A DNA stretch of 64,000 nt from Roseomonas sp. AR75 (GTDB lineage Bacteria > Pseudomonadota > Alphaproteobacteria > Acetobacterales > Acetobacteraceae): positions 496,001 through 560,000 of the forward strand of contig NZ_STGB01000002.1 in the NCBI RefSeq assembly GCF_005222815.1, given 5' to 3'. A model generated the notes under the pieces. That model made no database searches. It was not told where the DNA came from and was given only the letters and a program-made list of their open reading frames with translations. Shown piece after piece: positions 54,718 through 62,735 of the stretch. Within the stretch, counting starts at the first letter, position 1, and the number at the start of each line of letters is the position of its first letter. Position numbers and translations under genes: made by a program.

Positions 54718-55185
54718 ATGTGGCGGACCCTCGTGATCGGCTTCCTGTGCGGCGCCATAGCCGTGCCGCTGTTCCATGAAGGCACGAATTTCCTGCTTTT
54801 CCACAACTACTTCTGGCTGCGCACGACGCTCGGCGTGCCGGAGGGCCTGCGCCCGCCATCGGCCGGCTTCAGCTTCCGCTTCGCGCCGCCGGTCGGCCTG
54901 CCGGAACTGCTGAACCTGCTGTTCTGGGGCGGTAGCTGGGGCGTGTTGCTGGGATTCGTACTGTGGCTGCTGCGTCCCCCGGTGCTGCTGGCCGGCTTTC
55001 TGTTCGGCGCTTTGGTGTGCACCGGTTTCGGCTTCGCGCCGTACTACGGCGAACAGGGCCTGCCGATCTGGAACGTCATCTATGTCTGGAACTGGGCACG
55101 CATCGCGCTGGTGAACGGCGCATGGGGCTGGGGCGCGGCTGCACTGATGCAGGCCGCAGGTCTCGGCGCGCGATTCCGCCGCTGA
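54718..55185 (+). CDS. Integral membrane protein of unknown function
   Basis: The 155-aa protein has about four hydrophobic segments (MWRTLVIGFLCGAIAVPLFHEG, LLNLLFWGGSWGVLLGFVLWLL, VLLAGFLFGALVCTGFGF, and the C-terminal WARIALVNGAWGWGAAALMQAA). Similar small proteins with an LFHEG motif in the first helix are common in alphaproteobacteria, but I cannot name a function. It follows the PEP-CTERM-like gene by 23 bp. Confidence 0.7.
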   Translation: MWRTLVIGFLCGAIAVPLFHEGTNFLLFHNYFWLRTTLGVPEGLRPPSAGFSFRFAPPVGLPELLNLLFWGGSWGVLLGFVLWLLRPPVLLAGFLFGALVCTGFGFAPYYGEQGLPIWNVIYVWNWARIALVNGAWGWGAAALMQAAGLGARFRR

Positions 55186-55306
55186 CGGCGCAACCGCTTC
55201 CGCTACCGCCGCGTGCAGGTCGCGCGAAAAGTTTACAACCTCACGGTTCTATTCATTCGCTATACGGTGCGTTATGATGTTCGAACTTGTAAGGCGAGGT
55301 GTGGAC

Positions 55307-55993
55307 ATGTTCCGGACAGCGATAGCGGCGGGTGCAGCGGCTCTTTCCTTCGCGGTGGCATTGCCCGCCACGGCGGACACGATCTCGGTCGAGAGTATCC
55401 AGTTCAGCAATCAGTCCCGGCAGGTCAAGATTGTCGGGCTGGGCGTGGACGAGACGGTGAACGCCGGGCGGTTCATCGTTCGCACGGTGACGCAGCAGGA
55501 GCTGTTTCTCTGGTGCGTCGACATCTTCAACTCGCTGAACCGCGGCATCTACAGCCCGCCGCAGCTGTTCGAGACGGGCGACCTGACGAATGACGGCGCC
55601 ACCCCGCCCAACCCGCTCTCCGCCGCGCAGATTTCTCGCGTCAACGGTCTGGTGACCGAGGGCGATGCCGCGCTGGCCAACCCGGGGACCAACACCTCGC
55701 TGTACTCGGCGGCCTATCAGGTCCTGATCTGGGAGACGATCTACCCGACCGTCACCTTCGATGCCGTGAGCAACGACGTGGACGCGCTGGTCGCAAGCCT
55801 GCGGCCCGGCACCTACGATGGCGGCGGCGGGACCCTCTACACGCCGATCCTTGCGAATGGCGATCCGGACGACAAGCAGAAGCTCTTCGGCGGCGGCCCG
55901 GACCCGATCAACCCGGTGCCCCTGCCCGGCGCGCTCGGCCTGTTCGGCTTCGCGCTCGCCGGCCTGATCGTGGCGCGCCGCGCCACGGCCTGA
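55307..55993 (+). CDS. PEP-CTERM protein with probable thioester domain
   Basis: The 228-aa protein has a signal peptide (MFRTAIAAGAAALSFAVALPATA), a domain with FLWCVDIFN (Cys70) and YQVLIWETIY (Gln138), matching the Cys/Gln pair that forms the internal thioester in TED-type surface adhesins, and the sorting tail VPLPGALGLFGFALAGLIVARR. GCGAGGTG precedes the ATG at 55307. An AT-rich stretch (55225-55275), unusual here, lies upstream and likely holds the promoter. Probably displayed on the cell surface. Confidence 0.78.
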   Translation: MFRTAIAAGAAALSFAVALPATADTISVESIQFSNQSRQVKIVGLGVDETVNAGRFIVRTVTQQELFLWCVDIFNSLNRGIYSPPQLFETGDLTNDGATPPNPLSAAQISRVNGLVTEGDAALANPGTNTSLYSAAYQVLIWETIYPTVTFDAVSNDVDALVASLRPGTYDGGGGTLYTPILANGDPDDKQKLFGGGPDPINPVPLPGALGLFGFALAGLIVARRATA

Positions 55994-56014
55994 AACCCTG
56001 CACCGCCGCCCGGC

Positions 56015-57208
56015 TCATCCGGGCAGGCGGGACAGCAGCGCGACGAGATCCGCCTGACGCCGGCATCCGGTCTTGCGCCGTATGCCGGCGAGTTGCGTAC
56101 GGACCGTCTCACGCGAGACACCACGACGCTTCGCGTGTTCCTCGAGCGTCCGGCCCGCCGCCAGCGACGCCGCGAGCGCCGATTCGGCCGCCGTCAGCCC
56201 GAACAGCCGCGCCAGCAACGCCGCATGCGGCCGCGCCCGCTTCTCGCCATCCGTGACCAGCAGCATCGCGCCGCGGAAGCCAGGGGCCTCGCCGGCCGCG
56301 GCGCGCGCCGTGACCGGTATCGCGCGGATGGTCCAGGGCGCGCCGCCGGACCGCCGCGGCACCGCCAGGCTGCCCGCCAGCGGAAGCAGCCCCACCCTCC
56401 CCTCCGCCGCGGCAAGCCCTGCCGTCACCGCCCGGCCCAGCGCCGGCCGCGCCGCTGCATCGGTGGCGTCCAGGCCGCGCTGGCCCAGCGACAGCCCGTC
56501 GCCCTGCGCAACCATGCCCAGCAGGGACGCATTGGCGAAGACCAGGTGCCGCTCCGCATCCAGCAGCGCGACGCCGTCCGGCAGCGCATCCAGCGCCGCG
56601 CGCAGCCCGCCTTCCGGCACGCTGCGCAGGTTCGCGAAGCCGGATTCCGCCGCGAAGCAGCGCCGCAGATGCGGGAACAGCGCCTCCATCAGCGCCAGAT
56701 CGCCCGCGTCGAAAGCCGCCTCGTCCGCGCGGCGGTGGAACGCGAGGCTGCCGATCGCCTCGCCGGAACGCAGCACCGGCACGCCGATGGCGTGGAACGC
56801 CGCGTCGTTGCGCTTGCCCCATTCGTTCCAGAGCCGGCTGCGGCGCAGCGCCTCCGGCGGCACCGCGCGCGCCATGTCCCATACGCCGAGCGACAGGCGG
56901 GGAACGGCCTGCGCCCAGGGGTCGTGCCGCACCCAGTAGCGCGAATACTCCTCCAGCGCCGCGCCGCCGACGCCGCCTTGCGTGGCGGAGACGCTGCGCA
57001 CCGGCCGTCCGGCCCGGTGATGCACGAGATGCACGGCATGGCCGGAGGCGCCGACGCGATCGGCGACGTCGCGCAGCGCGGGCAGCAGGCCGCGCCCGTC
57101 CAGCAGCGCTTCATACAGGCCCAGCGCGAGGGTGGAGACGTCTGTTTGCACGGGTGTTGTTTCGCGAGCGGTTGATCCGTCGCACAAATGCGCCCGGACC
57201 TGTTTCAC
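56015..57208 (-). CDS. LuxR-family transcriptional regulator
   Basis: The 397-aa protein has an N-terminal sensory region (PAS/GAF-like, including ALPDGVALLDAERHLVFANASLLGM near residue 206) and a C-terminal LuxR helix-turn-helix, LFGLTAAESALAASLAAGRTLEEHAKRRGVSRETVRTQLAGIRRKTG. No receiver domain. The start is GTG 57208 or possibly GTG 57151; neither has a strong ribosome-binding site. Divergent from fdhD, with two small palindromes between. Confidence 0.85.
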   Translation of the reverse strand: MKQVRAHLCDGSTARETTPVQTDVSTLALGLYEALLDGRGLLPALRDVADRVGASGHAVHLVHHRAGRPVRSVSATQGGVGGAALEEYSRYWVRHDPWAQAVPRLSLGVWDMARAVPPEALRRSRLWNEWGKRNDAAFHAIGVPVLRSGEAIGSLAFHRRADEAAFDAGDLALMEALFPHLRRCFAAESGFANLRSVPEGGLRAALDALPDGVALLDAERHLVFANASLLGMVAQGDGLSLGQRGLDATDAAARPALGRAVTAGLAAAEGRVGLLPLAGSLAVPRRSGGAPWTIRAIPVTARAAAGEAPGFRGAMLLVTDGEKRARPHAALLARLFGLTAAESALAASLAAGRTLEEHAKRRGVSRETVRTQLAGIRRKTGCRRQADLVALLSRLPG

Positions 57209-57231
57209 CTTGCAAGGAGATTGGTTGAGAA

Positions 57232-57260
57232 AGAACGAACGTTCTCACCCTTTCGGGTGA
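57232..57260. promoter_or_regulatory. Two adjacent palindromes between the LuxR-type gene and fdhD
   Basis: AGAAC-GAAC-GTTCT (57232-57245) abuts TCACCC-TTTC-GGGTGA (57245-57260). They lie 24-52 bp from the regulator start and 60-88 bp from the fdhD start. They could be operators for the divergent pair; no known motif recognised. Confidence 0.45.
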
Positions 57261-57319
57261 AGCCGATTGCAGGCTGCACGCTTGCGGTGGCGCCCGCGCC
57301 GCACCACCCTTCCCGCGTC

Positions 57320-58219
57320 ATGACCACGCCCCTGTTGCGCGTCCAGCCCGACCCGACCGACCCCCGCCTCACCCGCCGGGTCGCCGGCATCGACCAGACC
57401 GGCGCGCGGATCGAGACCGCGGTCACGGTCGAACGCCCGCTCACGCTCTATCTGAACGGGCAGGAGATCGTGACGATGATGACGATCCTGGACCGCCCGG
57501 AGGACCTCGCGCTCGGCTATCTGCTGAACCAGGGCATGCTGCGCCGGTACGATGCGGTGGCCGGCGTCGAGTACGACGAGGATCTGGCCGTCGTCGTCGT
57601 CCGCACCGACCGGCAGACCGATTTCGAGGCGAAGCTCAGGAAGAAGACGCTGACCTCCGGTTGTGCCCAGGGCACCGCCTTCGGGGACCTGATGGAGGAT
57701 TTTGCCTCCGTGCGGCTGTCTCCGACAGCCGAGTTGCGGACAAGCTGGCTGTATCGCCTGCTCCACCGCATCAACACGCTGCCGAGCCTGTACCTCGAGG
57801 CCGGGGCGATCCATGGTTGCGCGCTGTGCCGCGAAGACGAGCCGATCGTCTACATGGAGGATGTCGGCCGTCACAATGCGGTGGACAAGATCGCCGGCTG
57901 GATGTTCCGCGAAGGCGAGCAGCCGGAGGACAAGATCTTCTACACCACCGGCCGGCTCACCTCGGAGATGGTCATCAAGACCGTGCGCATGGGCATCCCG
58001 ATCCTGGTTTCGCGCTCCGGCTTCACCGCCTGGGGCGTGGAACTGGCGCGGGAAGCGAACCTGACGCTTATCGGCCGCTGCAAGGGCAAGCGCTTCGTCG
58101 CGCTGGCCGGCGAACAGCGCATCGTCTTCGACGCGGATCTCGCCTATGTGCCGGAGGAAAGCGCGAAGCACTGGCGCAAGAACAGCGCGGACGCCATCGC
58201 CGGTTCCGACGATGCGTGA
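57320..58219 (+). CDS. fdhD: Formate dehydrogenase accessory sulfurtransferase FdhD
   Basis: The 299-aa protein inserts sulfur into the molybdenum cofactor of formate dehydrogenase. Segments include [48 protein letters not shown] (CxxC-type sulfur-transfer site) and [15 protein letters not shown], plus [13 protein letters not shown]. The ATG at 57320 gives the usual length; the frame is open further upstream across the palindromes. Overlaps mobA by 8 bp. Confidence 0.93.
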   Translation: MTTPLLRVQPDPTDPRLTRRVAGIDQTGARIETAVTVERPLTLYLNGQEIVTMMTILDRPEDLALGYLLNQGMLRRYDAVAGVEYDEDLAVVVVRTDRQTDFEAKLRKKTLTSGCAQGTAFGDLMEDFASVRLSPTAELRTSWLYRLLHRINTLPSLYLEAGAIHGCALCREDEPIVYMEDVGRHNAVDKIAGWMFREGEQPEDKIFYTTGRLTSEMVIKTVRMGIPILVSRSGFTAWGVELAREANLTLIGRCKGKRFVALAGEQRIVFDADLAYVPEESAKHWRKNSADAIAGSDDA

Positions 58220-58841
58220 CGACACGCTCGGCGTGGTGCTCGCCGGCGGGCTGGCGCGGCGCATGGGCGGCGGCGACAAGCCGCTGCGGCGGATCGGCGG
58301 CCGGCCGATCCTCGATCATCTGCTGGACCGGCTGCGTCCGCAGGTGCCGGCGCTGGTGCTGAACGCCAATGGCGATCCCGCACGTTTCGCCGCGCATGGC
58401 CTGCCGGTGATCGCGGACACGCTGCCAAATCACCCCGGGCCGCTGGCGGGCATCCTCGCCGCGCTGGAGCATGCGGCGGCGGTGCACCCGGACCTGCCCT
58501 GGGTGGTCTCCGTCACCGGCGACGCACCCTTCATCCCCGGCGACCTCGTGGCGCGGCTGCATGCGGCGCGGGAGGACGCGGGCGTGCCGCTGGCCTGTGC
58601 AAGTTCCGCCGGCCGCACCCACCCGCCGATCGGCCTCTGGCCGGTGGCGCTTCGCGCCGAGTTGCGCGCCGCGCTGCTGGCGGGCGAGCGCAAGATCGAC
58701 CGCTGGACGGCGCGCCATGGCTGCGCCGAGGCGGCCTGGCCGGCCGCGCCCCACGACCCCTTCTTCAACGCGAATGCGCCCGAGGACCTGGCGGAGGCCG
58801 AGATCATCTTGCGCGCCGCCCACGCCGGTTTTACTTCGTAG
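58212..58841 (+). CDS. mobA: Molybdenum cofactor guanylyltransferase MobA
   Basis: The 209-aa protein transfers GMP from GTP to molybdopterin. Motifs: [18 protein letters not shown] (GTP-binding loop), [16 protein letters not shown] and VTGDAPFIP. Its ATG lies within the end of fdhD (8-bp overlap), so both are translated together, consistent with joint action on formate dehydrogenase cofactor. Confidence 0.95.
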   Translation: MRDDTLGVVLAGGLARRMGGGDKPLRRIGGRPILDHLLDRLRPQVPALVLNANGDPARFAAHGLPVIADTLPNHPGPLAGILAALEHAAAVHPDLPWVVSVTGDAPFIPGDLVARLHAAREDAGVPLACASSAGRTHPPIGLWPVALRAELRAALLAGERKIDRWTARHGCAEAAWPAAPHDPFFNANAPEDLAEAEIILRAAHAGFTS

Positions 58842-58870
58842 ATGCAAGGTTCAGCGGGGAGGCCGCGCCC

Positions 58871-58996
58871 ATGAAATCCGTCCTGATCGGCTGCATCGCG
58901 GCCCTGGTCGTCGCGATCGGCGCCTATGCCGTGCTCGACACGCGCGTGCAGCAATCCGCGGACCAGCGCTTCAGCACCACCAGCGTCCGCCTGTAG
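58871..58996 (+). CDS. Small single-pass membrane protein, hypothetical
   Basis: This 41-aa ORF begins MKSVLIGCIAALVVAIGAYAVL, one membrane helix or signal anchor, followed by DTRVQQSADQRFSTTSVRL. GGGGAGG lies 9 nt before the ATG, and it starts 29 bp after mobA on the same strand. I have the impression of similar short proteins in related bacteria; function unknown. Confidence 0.6.
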   Translation: MKSVLIGCIAALVVAIGAYAVLDTRVQQSADQRFSTTSVRL

Positions 58997-60724
58997 CGGC
59001 CGCTTCAGTCCTCGAAGACCAAGCGCATCTCGCAGTCCTCGCCGCTGTTGCGGCGGGTGACGGCCAGCGCCTCACGCGTGGCGAGCCAGAGCGCGAAGGT
59101 GTCCTGTGCGGAATCATCCTCCAGCAGGTCTTCCGCCTGCGGTGGGCGTGCCGCCGGCTCCGGCAGCGGGCTGCCCTGCCAGGCGAGCAGCAGGTCCACC
59201 CGATCCTCGCCGCGCCGCGCGCTGACCTCCAGCGCCGCCACCCGGTGTCGTCCCAACACCTCCGCGATCTCCACCAGCGCGCGCTCGATCGCGCGTCCGG
59301 TCTGGGGCCTGAGGCCCCAGCCGCGCGCCGTCTCGGCCGCCCATTCGCTGGCCTCGCGCCCCGCATCCAGCCCGGGTGACAGGCGCACTGCGGCGCGCTG
59401 CGTCACCAGCGGCATGGTCGCGAGATTGGCCAGGAAGGCCAGCATGGCACCAAGCGCGAGCGGCGAGGCAAGCGCCGGCACATGCGCGGCGAAGGCCACC
59501 GGCGCCGTGGCCGCGGTCATGCCCGCCCCCATGCCGAGCGCCACCACCATGGACCGACGCGCATCCAGCAGCCGCACTGTCGCAAGCTGTGCGCCCTGCA
59601 CGATGATGAAGCCGGAGACATAGATCAGCGTCGCGGCCTTCACCGAAGCCGGTGCGACCACGAACAGCGCGACAAGCTTCGGGCAGAAGGCGACCAGCAC
59701 CAGGATCGCCGTGCCGATCCAGACGATGCGCCGCGCCAGCGTGCCGGTGGCAACCGAGAGGCCGGCAGCCGCCGTCGCCGGGCCGGGTGCGGCGGCGCCG
59801 AACGCGCCCGCGGCGATGATCGCGATGCCGTTGGCCAACAGCCCGCGTTGCACCGGCGGCGGGTCCGGCCGCGTCCAGCCGGCATCCGCGGCGCGCTGGA
59901 TCATCAGGAAGCCGCCGGCGGCGGAAGCCTTCGCGGCGACCAGCGCCAGCAGGAAGGCGGCGAGCGGCGCCGGCTGCATGTCGCCGAAATCCGGCAGCCA
60001 GGGGTGCGGCAGGTCAAACCAGGGACTCGCGGCGACCACCGCGGCCGCGTTGGCCGGCACCTCGCCCAACAGGATCGCCAGCACCACGCCGAAGGCCGCG
60101 CCGACCAGCACCGAGAGCCGGGCGAGCTTCGTGCGGCTGAGCGCCACCACCACCATCGCCAGGATGCTCGCCAGCATCACCACCACGCCCATCGGCCCGG
60201 GCGCGCTGCCACCAGCTTGCAGGCCGAGGATCTGCGTCGCCAGCAGGATCAGCGAGACGCCGATCAGCATCACCACCACGCCGGCGACCTCGTTGGGGAT
60301 CAGCACGCGCAGCCGGCGCATCGCGAAGCTCAGCAGCGCGGCGACGATGCCGGCGATCAGCAATCGCGGCGGCACCACCGAAGCCGACCCCGGCGGCGCC
60401 CGCAGCCGCATAGGCGCCGAGCATCGCCGGCGCATGCGTGCCCGGCACCGGATAGCCCGAGCCGAGCGGCCCCCGCGTCAGCAGTTGAAGCCCCTGCCAC
60501 AGCGCGACGGCCAGGATGGAGAGGCACAGGAAGCGCGTCGCCTCGGCCGGGTCGGGCGAGAGTGCCGCGGCCGGCGCCGCCGCCAGCACGAAATACACCG
60601 ACTGCACCGCGACATGCTGCAGCGCCAGCCAGAAGCTCGGGACATGGCGTAATCGCGGGCGGGATGCCGGCTGACGGCCGGCGGTAGCGTCCGCAAGGGG
60701 ATCGACCCCGCAGGAGGACGCGCC

Positions 60725-61780
60725 ATGGACCAGCAGCAACCCGCCCGGCACTACGCCGGCCTCGACGTTTCGCTCGACAACACCGCCGTCTGCGTCGTGG
60801 ATGATGCCGGCGCCGTGGTCTGGCGCGGCAAGTGCCCGTCCGAGCCGAAGGCGATCGCCGCCACCCTGGCCGAGCGCGCCCCGGGCCTGGTCCGGACCGG
60901 GCTCGAGACGGGCCAGCTCTCCAACTGGCTCACCCTCGCCCTCCGGCGCCTGCACGTGCCGGTCGTCTGCCTCGACGCCCGGCACGCCAAAGCGGCGCTG
61001 GCCATGCGGATCAACAAGACCGACGCCAACGATGCCCTCGGCCTCGCCCAGGTGGTCCGCACCGGCTGGTATCGGGAGGTGGCCGTGAAGGGCATGGCCG
61101 CTCAGGAACTGCGGATGCTCCTCGTCGCCCGCGCTGGGCTCGTCACGCAGCGTCAGGCGATGGCCAACACCATCCGCGGCCTGTTGAAGTCCTTCGGCTT
61201 GACCATCCCCCGCGGCCCGAAAGGCCTGTTCGAGGGGCGCGTGCGCGCCGCGGCCGAGGGGAACGACGCGCTGCTGGCCATCGTCGAGCCGCTGCTGGTC
61301 GCCTGGCGGACGCTGCGCGAGCAGGCGGGCGTGCTCGACAGCCGGATCAACGCACGCGCCAAGGCCGACGCCGTCGCCCGGCGCTTGATGACCATCCCCG
61401 GCGTCGGCGTGGTGGTGGCGCTCGCCTACACGGCAGTGGTCGACGACCCCGAACGCTTCCGGAAGTCCACCTCGGTCGGCGCCTACCTCGGCCTCACGCC
61501 GCGGCGCCAGCAGTCAGGCGAGACCGACTTCTCGAGCCGCATCTCGAAATGCGGGGACGGCCTGCTGCGGTCCTACCTCTACGAGGCCGCCAACGTGCTG
61601 CTGACCCGCCACCCGCGGCCGAACCCGATCAAGGCGTGGGGCCTCGGCCTCGCCGCGCGCATCGGCATGCGGCGCGCGAAGGTGGCTGTGGCGCGCAAGC
61701 TCGCGGTGGTGATGCACAGCATCTGGCGCAGCGGCGGCGAGTTCCGCTGGGAGGCGCCGGTGGCGCCCGCGGCCGCATGA
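60725..61780 (+). CDS. IS110-family RNA-guided transposase/recombinase
   Basis: The 351-aa protein has the RuvC-like DEDD domain (Asp14 in GLDVS, Glu61 in GLETG, Asp100 and Asp103 in TDAND) and the C-terminal Transposase_20 domain (MTIPGVGVVVALAYTAVVDDPERFRKSTSVGAYLGLTPRRQQSGE). A GCAGGAGG site precedes the ATG. Full length and without frameshift, so probably functional. Members use a bridge/seek RNA from a non-coding end to choose donor and target. Confidence 0.95.
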   Translation: MDQQQPARHYAGLDVSLDNTAVCVVDDAGAVVWRGKCPSEPKAIAATLAERAPGLVRTGLETGQLSNWLTLALRRLHVPVVCLDARHAKAALAMRINKTDANDALGLAQVVRTGWYREVAVKGMAAQELRMLLVARAGLVTQRQAMANTIRGLLKSFGLTIPRGPKGLFEGRVRAAAEGNDALLAIVEPLLVAWRTLREQAGVLDSRINARAKADAVARRLMTIPGVGVVVALAYTAVVDDPERFRKSTSVGAYLGLTPRRQQSGETDFSSRISKCGDGLLRSYLYEAANVLLTRHPRPNPIKAWGLGLAARIGMRRAKVAVARKLAVVMHSIWRSGGEFRWEAPVAPAAA

Positions 61781-61904
61781 CGGCCGGAAGCGGCCAGCAC
61801 GGGATCCGTCCGGCGTAGCGGCGCCGGGCGGTCGCCTGTCCCCACCGGGACGAGGCTTGGCGACCCCGAGTTCCTCGTTGCGGCGTGCCCCGGCACGACC
61901 GCGT
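61781..61904. ncRNA. Structured right end of the IS110 element, candidate bridge/seek RNA
   Basis: Successive perfect stems: GGCCG-GAAG-CGGCC (61782-61795), a compound hairpin GGTCGCC (61830) with GGCGACC (61859) enclosing GTCCC-CACC-GGGAC (61838-61851), CGAG-TTC-CTCG (61867-61877), and GTGCC-CC-GGCAC (61885-61896). Position after the transposase stop fits the IS1111 group. No promoter or guide loops were assigned. Confidence 0.55.
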
Positions 61905-62204
61905 TCGGGACATACGGGCGCCGGCCTCCCCCCGATGCCATGGTGCGGCTGCTTGGCGGACCGCGGAAAGAACCATGCCCTGGTGGTGGGTGGGCTGACC
62001 TGACTTGGTGCCCCGGCTGGACAAGCGTCGGGCCGTGCTCGCGCCGGTCAAGGCCGCTACGGGCTGCGCCCTCCGCGCCGCCTCTGGCGGTGGCCTGCGG
62101 CCAGCCCTGACCGCCGCTGCGCGCGACCCGCCTGGAGAGGATGGCCGGGACGGAGAAACGGCCCCTTCGACCGAACAGACAAACTCGTGCAGGATTGCGG
62201 TGCG

Positions 62205-62513
62205 ATGTCGAACGGCCGGAACAAGTACCAGTCACGGGAGAACCGGGCGAAGGTCCGCCAAGTGTTCATGGACAGCTGGGACCCGATAGGTGTGCGCGAG
62301 GTCCCGGAGGCGCAGGACGAGTACGATGCATACGTCGGCCGGGTTTACGTCATGCTGATGGATGAGAAAGCATCGGCCAAGGAAATCGCTGACTGGCTGT
62401 ACGCCGTGGCCACCGGCCACATGGGTCTCTCGCCATCAACCTGGCTGGAGGAACGGGGCCGCGAGACCGCCGAGGCGCTCGTCGCCCTACGACCGAGCTT
62501 CGCAACGCACTGA
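62205..62513 (+). CDS. Small conserved hypothetical protein
   Basis: The 102-aa protein has an N-terminal helix and the signature WDPIGVREVPEAQDEYDAYVGRVYVML, followed by EKASAKEIADWLYAVATGHMGLS. This WDPIG...DEYD pattern recurs in small proteins scattered through proteobacteria, often in accessory regions, without assigned function. The ATG at 62205 is preferred; a GTG six codons upstream is possible. It is divergent from the broken permease gene. Confidence 0.75.
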   Translation: MSNGRNKYQSRENRAKVRQVFMDSWDPIGVREVPEAQDEYDAYVGRVYVMLMDEKASAKEIADWLYAVATGHMGLSPSTWLEERGRETAEALVALRPSFATH

Positions 62514-62735
62514 CCATCCATTGCCCCCTTGCGCATGGCGACGCGATTAAAGAACGAGGGGCGAGGGCGTGTCGAGCCAGTAGACCAGTCCGGTCGGCCG
62601 CTGCATGCGCCGGTCCGCATCGCGGCTGAGGCTGCTGAACAGAGCGGAGACGAGCGACATGGCGTGTCCGGGTCGTTTCGTCCCAGCCTATGCTGCAACT
62701 TCGCCTGTAGCCAATTGCCTCGGGTGCCCCGCGGC

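Larger units (their letters stand above)
60637..61913 (+). mobile_element. IS110-family insertion sequence (IS1111-like layout), about 1,268 bp
   Basis: Bounded by direct copies of TCGGGACAT at 60637-60645 and 61905-61913; one copy belongs to the interrupted permease gene. Imperfect subterminal inverted repeats are CGCGGGCGGGATGCCGG (60654-60670) and CCGGCACGACCGCG (61890-61903). It has a short left non-coding end (about 80 bp), the transposase, and a longer structured right end (about 125 bp). Exact ends cannot be fixed within the 9-bp repeat. Confidence 0.85.
59005..61941 (-). pseudogene. SLC23-type (uracil/xanthine) permease, split by an IS110-family element and frameshifted
   Basis: The body (59005 to about 60365) encodes SLC23 membrane helices (LIPNEVAGVVVMLIGVSLILLA, GAFGAAAPGPATAAAGLSVATGT) and a C-terminal ATPase-like domain. 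The N-terminal part (about 60365-60636) is in another frame: FWLALQHVAVQSVYFVLAAA...GYPVPGTHAPAMLGAYAAAGA. The first 12 codons (MASGGGRRPYVP) lie at 61941-61905, beyond the transposase gene. Joining 61905 to 60636 restores one frame. A one-base frame change near 60360-60375 is a second lesion. Not expected to make a full protein. Confidence 0.85.

Noticed and set aside
60436..60985. Minus-strand frame continuing from the permease into the transposase region as a single gene
   Set aside because: The part beyond about 60636 is antisense to the IS element; the true permease N-terminus is found on the far side of the insertion.
62547..62660. 37-codon minus-strand ORF (MSLVSALFSSLSRD...) between the conserved small gene and moeA
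   Set aside because: No ribosome-binding site, no recognised similarity and very short; left as non-coding in the 222-bp gap, which otherwise shows nothing clear.
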